Shown: positions 11,396 to 23,133 of the stretch, piece after piece
How the letters are laid out: each line of letters starts with the position of its first letter
Numbering within the stretch: the stretch's first letter is position 1
Origin: Paraconiothyrium sp. Pb-2020
Lineage: Eukaryota; Ascomycota; Dothideomycetes; Pleosporales; Didymosphaeriaceae
Assembly: GCA_022419385.1 (NCBI GenBank)
Contig: JAJUBI010000001.1
Coordinates: 1,054,001-1,118,000 of the forward strand
Direction of reading: 5' to 3'
DNA: 64,000 bases
Program-made: the position numbers and the translations under genes
Notes under the pieces: generated by a model
What the model saw: the letters and a program-made list of their open reading frames with translations, nothing else
What the model was told of the DNA's origin: nothing
Database searches by the model: none

Positions 11396-13806
11396 TTACA
11401 TGATAACACACGCCTGCTTCTGGCACTGTTGGAGGTAGCCCTCGTCCTCTTCGGTTGACAGTGCGCCTCCCTGTTTGCGCACTACCCCTTTGACCGTCAT
11501 CGACTGGTCACCCTCCGCATGCCACCATTTCAGTAGTTGCTGCACTGCACCGTTATGTTCTTCAGAAGCGATGCTCCACTTGCCTCCGCTAACTTCAACT
11601 GTTGAAGTCGGGAAGTGGAATTCCGGGAGATACACAGTTGTTGGTGCGTCGTCTGGCGTGGAGCTTGATGCTGAGAGCGTCAACCTGAAGGTGGCATTCT
11701 TCAGATCGAAGCCGGAGGATGTAAGATCCCCGTGCGTGGCGATTGGCGTCGGGCGTATGAACGCTTCCGCAGCGCGAAGACCCCTTACATCGCCATTGTC
11801 GGACTTGGAGCTCATACGGTCTACTGATAGTGACTTCCTGAGGTTACTCGGGTCCACACTGAGTGTCTCCGCCGACTGCGCTCTTGAATACGAGGGTGAA
11901 TTGACATCAAGAGATGCGCGAGATTGCCCCTCTGGGAAGGAGCCTGCGTTTGGCACAGGTTTGTCGTCCTTCGAATATATGGAAAGATCTTCGCCATTCC
12001 ACTGATCGCCCCAGTAGTGATTGTTCTGTCAAAGATTAGCAATGATATAGGCTTTGCGAGTATTTGACACGTACATTGACAGTGTAGCACCACAAGGCAA
12101 ATCCATTAGCGTGGCTTTGTTCCAGTGCGAAGTGGTTGGCATCCAGAGCTGCGATTTGACTGCTATAGTTTCCTGTCTTATATGCAAACTTGTCGTCCAT
12201 ATCGTAGGGAATGCCGATTTCTGAGAATAAACAAGGATGAATGCCCATCTTATCTGTTCCCTCTTCTCTTATGGCGGTTAGCTGATGTGCAAAGCAGTTT
12301 CGGATTGCATTCTCTCCAATCTTTATTGCGAATGCCGGAGTGAGATATTTCCCTCGTAGTACTCCGAATACATCAACATTCCAAACACGATTCCTGGTAG
12401 ATGTTAGCAGGGGCGCATTGAAGATTGTATGTAGGACCATACCATTTCTTGGTCAGTAGCGTGATGCCATCATAGAAATGAGGACAGAATACTATGTTGG
12501 CATCATCATCCTCAGTACCTTTGATCGCTGGCGGTATTTCGAGGACTGGAGCTTGTAGGAACATCAAGGAATCCGGGAATATTGCCTTGACCATCTTGCT
12601 GTACCGCCGCCAATGGTCCAGGAACCAATGATCGTTGAAATACTCATAGTCAATCGTAGCCCCATTTCGAGGGTCTTTCGCGAAATAATCCTTCTTCAGA
12701 AGGGTGTTGGTAGCCGGGTCCCAGATGCCATGCTGCGCCCATAAGCACTCGCCCAACCGCCACCCGGAATCGCGCTTCCATCCGTATTTCGTATCGTCGT
12801 AACTTGACGAAAGCCACGCGGACTTCCCTTCTGGGTCGACTAATTGACTGCCGGACTTGTAGGGCCCCAAGCCACCGAAGTCCCAGGTATCTATCTCGCA
12901 AGCATTGCCCGATCCGGTAAGTATGGCTTGCCACGCAGTGGGCGAGGTTCCCTTTTGCAACTTCTGTTCACTTGGAATAACAGAGATATCCTGGTGGCCG
13001 ATAACGCCGCGATTTGGCTCGTTCATGCTCTCGAAGCCAACGATTGGGTCGTGCCAAAGATCGCCGGCCTCTTTGATGCGCTTCGCAAGGTGCTCCACCG
13101 CGCCGATGAAGTGATCCTGGAGGTAATCCTGAATGTTTTTGCCGTCTATGATAGCCTTGGGGGCAAATTGCTTCCCAGCGAAGAACAATGTGAAGGTGAC
13201 CTGGCAGACCAGCCTCGTATAGTTCGTTGCCCATATCATCTTGGGATAGTTTTCAGGTTCGGGGTATACATTTTGAATGAGGGCAGCTTCCGTGACGTCG
13301 AAGAAGGTCGGATCCAGCCCGCAGGCATAGAGAGTCCACATGGGTGCGCCTGAGCCTCCTGAGAATCTCGACCACTGAGGGCTGAGTTAGCAGACGCATG
13401 AAGGTGATTCAGTCCAACGTACAACATCCTGATGAGGATCCATAAAAATATAGAAGCCATAGTCTTTAGCTTTGCGCAGAATAGTAATTGTATGCTGTAT
13501 CCACTCTTCGTCGTACCGTCCTGGCCCTGCGTGTTCTATTGCCTCCCATGTAAAGACATATCTTATAGTGTTGTAGCCCCAGCTACGTAATCGTGCGAAG
13601 TGTGTAGCAGCGTCTTCGGCAGAGAATGGTCTGTTAACAAAAGAGACGTTGTCTCCGTCGAAGAATTTGTCGGCAACGTGCGAAGGTTGGTCGGGCGTGG
13701 CGGGGAACTTTGCGTCGGTAGCGCAGTTGATGCCATGAAGCGTGACCTCGCGGTTCTCGTTGTCTCGGAACGTGCGCCCGTCGATGCGCAGACGGAGGGG
13801 GGACAT
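11396..13806 (-). CDS. EGH1: GH5_12 steryl beta-glucosidase (Egh1/EGCrP2-like) with C-terminal CAAX box
   Basis: Four exons: 13806-13423, 13374-12443, 12393-12075 and 12025-11396, giving 754 residues in consistent phase. Fungal family members hydrolyse ergosteryl glucoside and some glucosylceramides, keeping steryl glucosides low in the cytosol and vacuole. The TIM barrel spans roughly residues 5-540. The proposed acid/base glutamate lies in FESMNEPNRG (about residue 247) and the nucleophile in CLFSEIGIPYD (about 497). A serine-rich linker and a beta-sandwich-like tail follow. There is no signal peptide, as expected for this cytosolic family. Unusually, the protein ends QQCQKQACVIM: CVIM is a canonical farnesylation (CAAX) motif, and another cysteine five residues upstream could be palmitoylated. 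It diverges from the DnaJ gene across a 449-nt promoter. Confidence 0.92.
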
Positions 13807-14255
13807 GATCTCGTAGGTTTATTGCTCTGCTCTAGGTATAGAATGGACGACAGTACAAGGAAGAGCAGAGCAAGGCAAGGAACAGCGAAAGAGTAGGGAA
13901 GCGGACTGCGCTATATGCAAGCCATCACAAGGCGGTCGAATGCTTGGGACCTGACACTGACGACGCGGGCGGCGTGGTTCTGCCGCAATGACAGGGTTGC
14001 AGGGGTGGCACTGACGCACTTGCAGGCCAATACGAGCCGCGGGCCAGGCGCGACCGGGGCGTTCAAAGAGGACAACTTTCAACAAACGACCGCATCGTTT
14101 ACACGTCGCTCCTTTGCGATCGATATAAAGCTGCCACTCACGTCTTCCTTGCCCCAGGACGGTTGTACCCTTCGAGCCCCTCGCCAACCCAACCCAACCG
14201 TCGTCACTCATTCACATAAACCGCCGAGTCCACCAAGGACAGGCGTGACACAATC
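13807..14255. promoter_or_regulatory. Divergent promoter between the GH5 and ER DnaJ genes
   Basis: 449 nt separate two start codons facing away from each other. A CCAAT pentamer lies at 14027-14031 on the forward strand. A TATAAA hexamer at 14124-14129 is about 127 nt upstream of the DnaJ ATG. Both are matches by eye only. Confidence 0.45.
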
Positions 14256-15868
14256 ATGATTCTACGGCTATCCACACTCGCCCTCGGCCTGGTCGCGACT
14301 GCTCCTTTTTCGCATGCGCTCTCCGCCTCTGACATTCCGGCGGATACGCCTGTATCCCAATTGATCAAAGATGCCGGTGTAAAATTAGCCAGCGGAAATG
14401 CGCAAGAAGCCCTCACCTACTTCGACGTGGCCATCCAGCGCGACCCCAAAAACTATCTCACATTTTTCCGACGCGGCGCGGCATATCTCTCACTTGGAAA
14501 GACCGCTCAAGCGCAGAACGACTTCGACAAAGTTCTCGAACTAAAGCCTGGATTCGAAGGCGCATTGGTGCAGCGGGCGAAGATAAGGGCGCGCAAGGCT
14601 GATTGGGCTGCGGCGCGTAAGGATTATGAAGCTGCAGGGAAAACAGAGGCGATTGCGGAGCTGGAAGAGGCCCAGGGCGCCGCTATACTAGCACAAGAGG
14701 CAGCTGAGAAGGGCGATTGGGAGACGTGCGTCAGCCAGTCGGGTACAGCAATCTTGGTCGCCGGCGCTGCATACGAAATCCGAAAAACGAGGGCGCATTG
14801 TCGTTTCGAGAAGGGGGAAGTGGTCGAGGGCATCAGTGACTTGCAGCACCTTCTTCAAATCAACACTGGCGACATTGAACCGCATCTCCAAAGCTCTGCC
14901 ATGGCATTCTACTCGCTTGGTGAGACAGAGAAGGGCCTTAAGCACATTGCGCAATGTCTGCAATCCGATCCGGATTCGAAAGCGTGCATGAAGCTGAGGA
15001 GAAGGGAGAAGAATCTTGATAAAGAGTTGAAGAAGGTTCGGTCAGCATTTCAGAAGCAACAATGGGCTACAGGAGTGAAATATCTTGTTGACCGCGGCGA
15101 AGACAATCCCGGACTTCTGAAGGAAGTCAAGGAAGACTTTGAAGGCTATGTCAAGGATGGCTATATCTTCAAGAACTCTCCTCAGGGTCTCTACAACGAA
15201 CTTGTTGAGATGACGTGTGAGGCATACACGGAGGTAAGAGTTACCAACGCTTGGCCCAAGCAACGGAACCTAATGATTTGTGATAGATGAACAACTTCAA
15301 AAAAGGCGCACAATATTGCGAGGAGGCACTTAAGCTAAACCCCAACTCTCTCCATGGTCTCCTCCATCGAGCCCAAAAACAGATCGATGCCGATGACTTC
15401 GAAGAGGCTATCCGCACCCTCGAAACCGCAAAGGAAAATCACCAAGCCCAAAAAATCCAAGACCTCCTCCGCAAGGCACACACCCTCCTCAAGCGCTCCA
15501 AGCAAAAGGACTACTACAAGGTCCTTGGCGTCCCCCGCGACGCTGACGAGCGGGATATCAAAAAGGCCTACCGGAAGCTTTCTAAAGTGAACCACCCTGA
15601 CAAGGCGTCAGCGCAGGGGATCACGCCTGAGGAGGCGCAGAAGAAGATGGCTGCTATCAACGAGGCATATGAGGTTCTTTCTGATCCGGAGCTCAAGCAG
15701 CGTTTCGACAATGGTGATGATCCGAACAATCCGGAGCAGCAGCAGGGTGGACACCCCTTCCACGGCTCACCGTTCGGCGGCGGTCAGCAATTCTTTTTCC
15801 AGCAAGGCGGTGGGTTCCCTGGTGGTGGTGGCGGGTTCAAGTTCCAGGGCGGTCCATTCGGCTTTTGA
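14256..15868 (+). CDS. ER TPR-DnaJ co-chaperone (P58IPK/DNAJC3-like)
   Basis: Two exons, 14256-15233 and 15287-15868, joined by a 53-nt intron, give 519 residues. Order: signal peptide (MILRLSTLALGLVATAPFSHALSA region, cleavage near residue 22), an array of TPR repeats over about 30-385, a J domain from about 400 to 465 with the HPD triad (VNHPDKAS, residues 429-431), then a Gly/Phe-rich tail ending GGPFGF. This is the DNAJC3/P58IPK plan: TPRs hold unfolded luminal clients while the J domain stimulates the Hsp70 BiP/Kar2. The context (single gene, divergent promoter) adds nothing on partners. No HDEL/KDEL-like retention signal is present at the C terminus, which is also true of animal P58IPK. 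Confidence 0.92.
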
Positions 15869-16327
15869 GAGCGTGTATGCTTCATGTCATGATATGTTTC
15901 GGAGTTCGCTCATGTTCGAGCACGTGTGGGATGGCATTTCTAGGCGTTTCTTTCTTTTCGAGACTTTTGAGTACCCCGGGCTTCGGCTATATTACACTGT
16001 AGGTAGGGCGAAGTTAGTGACACAATTATATCACATCAACCATGTAGCAAGCTTTTTGCAACATACGCTATTCGATATACCTCAATGGAGAGAAATGAGT
16101 GGTACAGATAGAACAATGATTTGGTGTGATTTTGCTTGCGTGCATGTCAGCCGCGGCTGGGGCGTTCTACGATGGCGCTTCCCCCGCGCCCACAGGCTGT
16201 GGGTCACGATTGCACTCCGGTGGGTCTTCCGCCTCAGCGCCAAGCGCAGCTGTAGACACTGCCTCCTGACGTCGCTCAATGCACATGTGTCTACGGGGGT
16301 TGTATCCACAGCGGAGTTTGTCCGCCG

Positions 16328-16370
16328 TGGCACCAAGACGCTACTTGTGCAGTATGGCGGAGAAGAAGGT
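16328..16370 (+). repeat. Diverged short repeat, copy 1
   Basis: Contains CACCAAGACGCTACTTGTG followed by a purine-rich tail. Shares the CCAAGRCGCTAC core and a preceding TTGTCCGCC with the copy at 17117. Confidence 0.4.
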
Positions 16371-17030
16371 GAGACGGATGAATACGGGCGGAGTTAAAAA
16401 TGAAACGTCAGCGTCGAAGTATGCGCTGGGTAGGGGTGTACATCATCTGCCATTCACATGGTTGTGCAGTTTCGAATCTTGTGGAAGAGGCTGCTGTTGA
16501 GTACGTTGCTTCCCAAAAAGTAATATACCTGAATGGAAAGCATTCTTAGTGTGCTGCGATTGTGTCTATATGAGAGAAGGTATGCAATAAGGGGCCTGTT
16601 TGATGGTAGCTTCGCTAAAAGCTTAGTAGATGGGGAAGCGCTTCCAAGTAAGAGTCTTACAATTCGTTCCTAGGAAGACATGTCCCGATAGATGATGACA
16701 TAAGCCCCATAATAAGCCTTCAGAAAGGTGTACTCTCTGGGACTAGAGCAAATGTGAGCGTGTGGAGGCCGAAATTAGCGTTACTACATAACAAATGAAG
16801 TGCCCTCTACAATCTGGACTGCTGTTATGTGACATTTCTAATCAAGGCACGCTGTTTTGTCGACAAGCGTCCTAGCCACTAGTTGCTACGTCCACATAGA
16901 CTTCCTAGCTGTCTGGTAAACCGCAGTGTCTGGGCTCGGAAGTAGTCCGAGCATTCCGTGGTGGATGTTGATAGCGGCGCAAAGGAGTATCTTACTGACG
17001 TCGCATCTATGCCATGAGCCCAAGGCGAAG

Positions 17031-17070
17031 GCGGTACCAAGACGCTACCTTTATGGAGAGTCAGAGTTAC
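17031..17070 (+). repeat. Diverged short repeat, copy 2
   Basis: Core GTACCAAGACGCTACCTTTA followed by a GGAGAGTCAGAG-like tail. Closest relative of the copy starting 86 bp downstream. Confidence 0.4.
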
Positions 17071-17116
17071 ACAGACCTTACCTAGTCCACTTGTCCGCCA
17101 TTCTTATTGTGGAACC

Positions 17117-17152
17117 CGTACCAAGGCGCTACTCCTGGACGGAGTCAGAGGT
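17117..17152 (+). repeat. Diverged short repeat, copy 3
   Basis: Core GTACCAAGGCGCTACTCCTG followed by GACGGAGTCAGAG. Preceded, as copy 1 is, by TTGTCCGCC. Confidence 0.4.
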
Positions 17153-19673
17153 CACAGCGATACATCTGCCTCAAGTGGCTATTCGGGCCGTTGGTCTGGC
17201 AGAGGACTGCAGCCCAAGCCTTTATTTTCCGACAACCAGGGTCCGAAGATATAGTTCTATCAGAGGTGTTTGTGCTTCCATAAGGGGTTTCGTGACGTGC
17301 CTTCTGTGACGTGCCTTCTGTCTGCATGAGGGTTGTGTGCGGAAGAAGGCCGGGTCTCGGCGCAACTTGGCTAGCAAGGGATCTGCAAGATTGTGATGGA
17401 AGAGCGGATGTTCAGATTGCCGAAGATGGGCACATGGGAGATGGGATGGGTGCGGGCTGTGCATCTGCAAAGTTCGCAGTGTTAAGCGGATGTATAGGGG
17501 AAGTCGGGCTCCGGTCCGTGCTATCAACATTGTTGTGTCCACGACTCCACGGTGATTACTGAGCTTCTCCAGATCTCGGCTGCATTCATCCTACAAGCGG
17601 CTTGGGGAGGACTCGATGGCAGTGTATCGTGGGGTAAGTCATGCCTAATCCATCGGCCATCGTTGACCTCGAAACGATGGCGACGGAATATGAGGCTCGA
17701 TCGATCGTCCCCCTGGCGCAGATCGCACCTAGGCGCCTTGGCAAGCCTCAACACCAAAGACCTCACCGGCGATCGTCCTTCACCAAGCCTGCAATGCGTC
17801 CCCCTCCACGGCCGCGCATTCCCCCGGAAGACTCCAATCCTCCTTATCGGTCCGCGTCATTGTCATACACACCAAGAGCCCTGCGGAAAGATCCGAATTG
17901 CTGCGCACCTCTGTGTTACCGCCCAAGCATGGAAACACTGCAATGAGACTGCATCTACGCTGCCAGGCGCCATGGCGATGATGTTGTCTGGCGCGTTGCT
18001 TCGCTGCCTTGACACAGCCTCACCCGCTGATGCAGCGGCTCCACTGCGAAGATAGGGAAGTCTTAGCCCAAGAGGTGGCGGCTGCTTGGCACAATCTGCT
18101 TGTATCCCACGCCCAGACTGCGTGTTCTGTTTCGTTCGACGGGAGGCCCAAACAAACAAGGGCAGATGGCGGAACGATGGCGTTGTATGACAGTGACTTG
18201 GGCTCCAGAAACGTGCCGCCGTGGCGACGAGCGTTTGGCGGAGCCCATCCTGATGCCCAGGGCCGACTTCTCTGGCACTCTTTTGCGAATCAGAGTCCCA
18301 TGACAACCGAAGGTCGCGATTGCCAAGTCAGCCTGTATCGTTTCAACCTCAGCCTCCGTGGATGATCTTCGCGCTCTAGCCTTTTTTCAAACTTGAGGTT
18401 CCGCCCGTCTTGGGTGCATGAACACAATGCCGATATGTGTAATTCTCGATGCCTGGGAACTTTGCCATCTAGTCAATTGGGTCCTGTCTCTCTCTTTCAT
18501 CTGTTCCCGCGGGTATGTGGTAGGCGTTTGATGTGACCATGGCTCCCAACGGTTGTACGGGCCGCAGTTGGCGCATTCCGGCCTTGCCCTGAACAGGTTT
18601 CACAGGCCCCGCCAGCGCCCGCCAAGAGCCTATGCGTGTGCGTCCCGCTCCGCCACCCTCCCTAGGCGCTACGCCTCCAGATTTGTCAGTGTCGATATCT
18701 TTCCTCGCCGAATATCACTCTGAGCATTGCTCCTTCCACAAGTCGGTCGCAGACATGGATTTCGAGGGCCATCTGCTCTCGAATCGAATCGTCTTGCTTC
18801 TGATGCTGACAACGCCCTACCGTGGTTGTTCATGTGGATATCAGTGACTAGCGCTGCACGCAAACTCAGTGAGCAAGATAAGACACTTTGCTTCTCCGGC
18901 AAACGAAAACACACGGCAGCACTGCCTCAGTGTGCAGTACCCTAATGGGCATTATATGATGCCAAGCAGGCACATTAGTGGGCCGGCAGCCCAATTCACC
19001 AGTGCTTCCGCTTCGGGCGATTACAGCATGCCGCCTACCCATGGAGACCAACATCTTGGCACACCATAACGGTTGCCCGAACGCATCGAAAAGACCCCTG
19101 AGACTGGCGAAGTCTAGAGTTCTGCGTCAGCTGTGGAGCTTGCAGCCCTTGGCCCCTTCTTGGAAGCCTTTCCTTGCGTTGCTTGTGCTGCCGACCTATC
19201 TAATACACTATTCACACCGGGCGTGGATGCAAATGATGCCAGCCACGCTCATGATGTTTCACAGGGGCGACTATACGCGTGCTTGTGTGGGGCCCGCACC
19301 GGACAGCCATCGATCCACAGCTTCCCGGCTCAGTCCTATCGTGGGGAAGATCGACTGGAGTATTTAGACTTCGAGAGGGCCCTACACCCCCGGCGAGCAC
19401 ACTTCGTCATTCTCACGCGCCTGTTGTGTGCGTACTTGTACAAATTATTCATCCTCCACACACTGATTGGTGTACTTCTTCTCCGAGACATTCACAACAC
19501 CGTCCGAATCTCGCGTGCATAATAGGTTTGTGGTGTGCTACCACTATTATACCGAATCGACACGACTGGACCTTTAGCGTGTTGAGCGCCCTCCTCCTAT
19601 AGGGGTCTACTGCCAGTCGTCACCTCCCGTTTGCGTTTGATGCTCAGCGCGGAAAGCGTCACCAGATACAGCC

Positions 19674-21440
19674 ATGGCACACCAAGCAGGAGATGAAGAG
19701 AGTCAAAAAGACAGACCCTCAACGCTGCCTTTGTCGACTTCCCCCTCACAGGAGACCGCGTCAGTCGAAAACGTCTCCGTGACATCTTCGATGGAGGACG
19801 CTTTCGAACCAAAGTGGCCTCGCTCGTGGCGGGCCTATGCTTGCTGGCTCGGTTGCTTCTTTCTTATGTTCAACTCATGGGGCTTGGTCAACGCCTACGG
19901 CACTTTCTCCTCCTACTATGTCGGCAATTCATTACGAGACGTGGATCAACTCGAGCTCAATCTGATCGGCTCCACTCAGTCGTTTCTCGTTCTTCTCTTC
20001 TCAGCGCCGGTGGGTAAACTCCTGGATGCCGGCCACTTCCGCTATGTCGTGGCCACGGGCACGTTCCTCGTGCCTTTTGGGCTGTTCATGCTATCGGTGG
20101 CTCATTCCACAGGAGACGCTCCGGCCAGCTTCGGCTCAATATGGGCCACTCAAGGTCTGGTAGTTGGCTTGGGCATGGCTTGCTTCTTTGTATCCAGCTC
20201 TCAAAGTACGTACAAACGCCATTCACATGCGCCGTTCATCACTGATATTACCAGTCGCCGCTACCTGGTTTCGAAGAAGCAAGTCTCTTGCGGTAGGCGT
20301 AGTCGCCTGCGGTGCCAGTATAGCCGGCGTGGTTTACCCTGCGATGATCAGATTCCTCATCGAAAAGCTTGGTTTCAACAATGCTGTGCGATGTGTTGCC
20401 GGTCTTGCTGGTATCACCTGCGTCTATGCGGCCATATTTGCGACTCCCAATCCTGCCCACCTGCATCCCAAATCCCAAAGCTACCGCAAACTCAGCACTT
20501 GGATTGACAAGGAGGCTTTACACAATAAGGCTTTTTGCTGGTTCACTGCCGCTGTGGCTTTCCTATTTCTCGGTTTCTACCCGGTTTTTTTCAATCTTGA
20601 AGAGGTACGTACGGTCTCCATTATTACGATGTGAACAAGGCTGACTACGAACAGTGGGCTGCAGTGTCCGGCCTGGGGACCCGTGGCGGTCGTCACACAC
20701 CCCTCCAACCATCAACTCCAACCACCGCGCCAATGCAAACTTACTTCATGCTTATGATCATGAATGGTGCCTCCACCGTCGGTCGTCTTGCTTTCGCCTT
20801 CTTCGGCGACTATACCGGCGCCCTCAACATGCACATTGCAACCCAGATTATATCCTCGCTTCTCATATACCTCCTCTGGACGCTAGCAGGCTCCACGGCC
20901 GCCGCGATAGCGTTCTGCGTCTTCTTCGGCATGTTCTCTGGCTCTGTCATCGGACTCCCGCCTGCCTCCATGGCCAACATTCTCAACTGCACATACACCG
21001 ATCCTTCGACTGCACACTTCGCGCACTACAAGCTGGGTCAGTGGACTGGCATGATGTACAGTGTAGCCGCCATTCCGGCGCTCATCGGCCCGCTCATTGC
21101 AGGTCACTTGATCACTGCGTATTCGACTTACATCACAGTCCAGCTGTGGTCTGCTATCAGCCTCACTCTCTCAGCGCTGTGCATGATCGTTACGAGATGG
21201 CACTTGCCTACTGTGGAGGGCACACATATCAGCACGCATCTGTATCGGTTCTTTGGCAAGCATAACAAAGCAGATGAGGCGGAGAAGAGGAGACCTAGCC
21301 GTGCGACGGTGGATTCCACTAGGCCTCTCTCGCGATCGACCACCCGGGTGAACAGTAAAGTTCCATCGCGCCAGATGTCTCAGGAGAAGATACAGAGTTT
21401 GCCTGAAGCGGCAGTTTTGCCTCCCCTGAGGCACGTTTGA
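19674..21440 (+). CDS. MFS monocarboxylate-type transporter (MCT/Mch family)
   Basis: Three exons, 19674-20205, 20255-20604 and 20655-21440 (introns of 49 and 50 nt), give 555 residues. A hydrophilic N-terminal tail of about 55 residues precedes 12 predicted membrane spans. The MCT-type start of TM1 is visible as RAYACWLGCFFLMFNSWGLV, followed by NAYGTFSSYY, and FFNLEEWAAVSGL spans the second splice junction. A long cytosolic C-terminal tail carries Ser/Arg-rich low complexity. Fungal Mch-like proteins sit in the plasma or vacuolar membrane; most lack known substrates (riboflavin for Mch5, carboxylates proposed for others), so the substrate is open. It is an isolated gene flanked by gene-poor DNA on both sides. 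Confidence 0.9.
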
Positions 21441-22056
21441 ACAAACAGGTGGAATTTCTTTTCAGCCCTAACTTGTTCCTGAATGGGTTCGGGTAGACGT
21501 GATGATCGCCCAAATAGGCAGGCACACTGCCTCATAACGAGACAAAGTTTGAAGGCTTCCATAGATACCCGGGCGCATTGCCTTCCATACATGCATGTTT
21601 TCTCGGTCACAGGACGGGTTCGCTCACGAACAAAGATGGAGGCGTTCAGGTTCTGTCACGGTTTTCTTTCTGGGGTTGATAGATTGATAGACGCATAGCG
21701 CTTCTCGTATGCAGAATTGAGCGTCCATCTACGGAAATTTGTTGTCATACTTTGAATTGACATCGCCTCGTACTTCCCTACACTCGCTGCACCGTGAAAT
21801 CACATTAGCAGCGGTATTGGCCGTGGGGAGAAGCATAGAGAGGAATTGGAGCCGGGTAATACCACCGCACATATAGCATGTCGTCGAAAGAAAACCTGCT
21901 CGCCGAGATCTCGGTACTTTGGATTGTGCAGGGTTGCGAAAACGTTCCGGAAAGTGTATCCTAGCACGAGGCTCAAATGTAATATATGGTGCGGCTCGAG
22001 AAAATCTGCCGGGTCACGAAGGACCCGCAACCAAGACGCTGGGCGAGAAGTGTATA

Positions 22057-22074
22057 GTGGTCTGATAATACCGC
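22057..22074 (+). repeat. Short motif repeat, copy 1
   Basis: GTGGTCTGATAATACCGC; one of three related copies within 475 bp. Confidence 0.35.
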
Positions 22075-22171
22075 AGTGGGGGGCTGATCGCATACATTAC
22101 GTGCCTGTCTGATCTTGCAGAAAACATACTACCTTCCAGCTCTGGTAAAGAGCGCTGCACTCTCTGGTAAA

Positions 22172-22189
22172 GTGGTCTGACAATACCGA
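22172..22189 (+). repeat. Short motif repeat, copy 2
   Basis: GTGGTCTGACAATACCGA. Just upstream, TCTGGTAAAG is repeated 22 bp apart (22141 and 22163). Confidence 0.35.
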
Positions 22190-22510
22190 CAAGTCCAGAC
22201 ACGTGTCGTTTGACCTGGTGCTCGGCGCCACGCCATGTGCCCACTCCTAGCATCAATTACACACGTCAATAGTTCCACGTTCTGCGGGTAAATCAGAGAA
22301 ATACCGTGGTGACGATCGGTGAGCGTCTGCGTATCGAGGAAATGTATGCGTATGCACTCGGCCTCGGCCGAGCTAAGGAGTGCCCAGAGCTGCTGATACC
22401 GGTGAATTCTGAATGCACAGCTGTCACAGTATAGAGTTTACAGAGCAATTTATCAGGTCGAATGCCAGCGTTATGTGCATGATGGACACGCTGTAGCGGA
22501 ATTAGTGTTT

Positions 22511-22530
22511 GGTCGTCTGGTAATAACGCA
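22511..22530 (+). repeat. Short motif repeat, copy 3 (weak)
   Basis: GGTCGTCTGGTAATAACGCA, a weaker relative of the two copies upstream. Confidence 0.25.
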
Positions 22531-23133
22531 GGAGTATAACCTCGTGTTGCACGTACAAGCTCACGGTAATTTCATGTGAGAAGCACGACGGATTGAGTAG
22601 GTTGTGGATCCAGTTTATGAGGTGCATAATAATATGTATATGAGGTTATTGAACATGTAGATGATTAGGTACGTGCGAAACGGTTCTAGCCTCCCAGCGC
22701 TATCAAGCATGCTTTCTTGGGTTGGTTTGAAAGGAATGGACGCGACGATTGAAGACGCGTGAGTTGCCGGAGGAAAGAGTAACACAAGGTTGCCCTTTGT
22801 GAATGAGTACCAGAGGTGGTCTCGTACCGAACCAAATTCATAATGTGAGCATTGAGGAGGAGAGATCATGAGACGAATAACTAAGTTGCTGGCATGGAAG
22901 CGGATGGCTGATGACGGCACATATTGCGATGCTGAACATGTCCAGTGCGGCCGTAGACTGAAGGTGCGGGGAAGTAGCGCGCTAGGACAAAGTCAAGTCC
23001 GACGCGCACGAAGAAAATACCGCCCTGTACTCTGCGAAATCCGGGGCGTACCGCAATGCCAGCATGGTATGTGATCCGCGCTACTCGTAACCCGGAGTAT
23101 TTTCCTTGGCGACCTAGGTGCGTGTTGATGTGA

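Larger units (their letters stand above)
15869..19673. other. Gene-poor region of 3.8 kb with diverged repeats
   Basis: No supported gene. Several ORFs of 100-170 codons occur (for example 17552-18055 forward and 17863-18306 reverse), but they overlap on opposite strands, are rich in Arg/Ser/Pro and have no domain-like patterning. Three diverged copies of a short repeat lie at 16328-16370, 17031-17070 and 17117-17152. The rest may be decayed sequence, but no transposon ends or transposase relics were recognised. Confidence 0.45.
21441..23133. other. Gene-poor region with a recurring short motif
   Basis: About 1.7 kb without a supported gene. Copies of a motif resembling GTGGTCTGATAATACCGC occur at 22057-22074 and 22172-22189, and a weaker one at 22511-22530. 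The decamer TCTGGTAAAG occurs twice, at 22141 and 22163. Confidence 0.4.

Noticed and set aside
17552..18306. Overlapping 150-170-codon ORFs on both strands
   Set aside because: Arg/Ser/Pro-rich, mutually overlapping, no domain-like hydrophobic patterning or splice partners.
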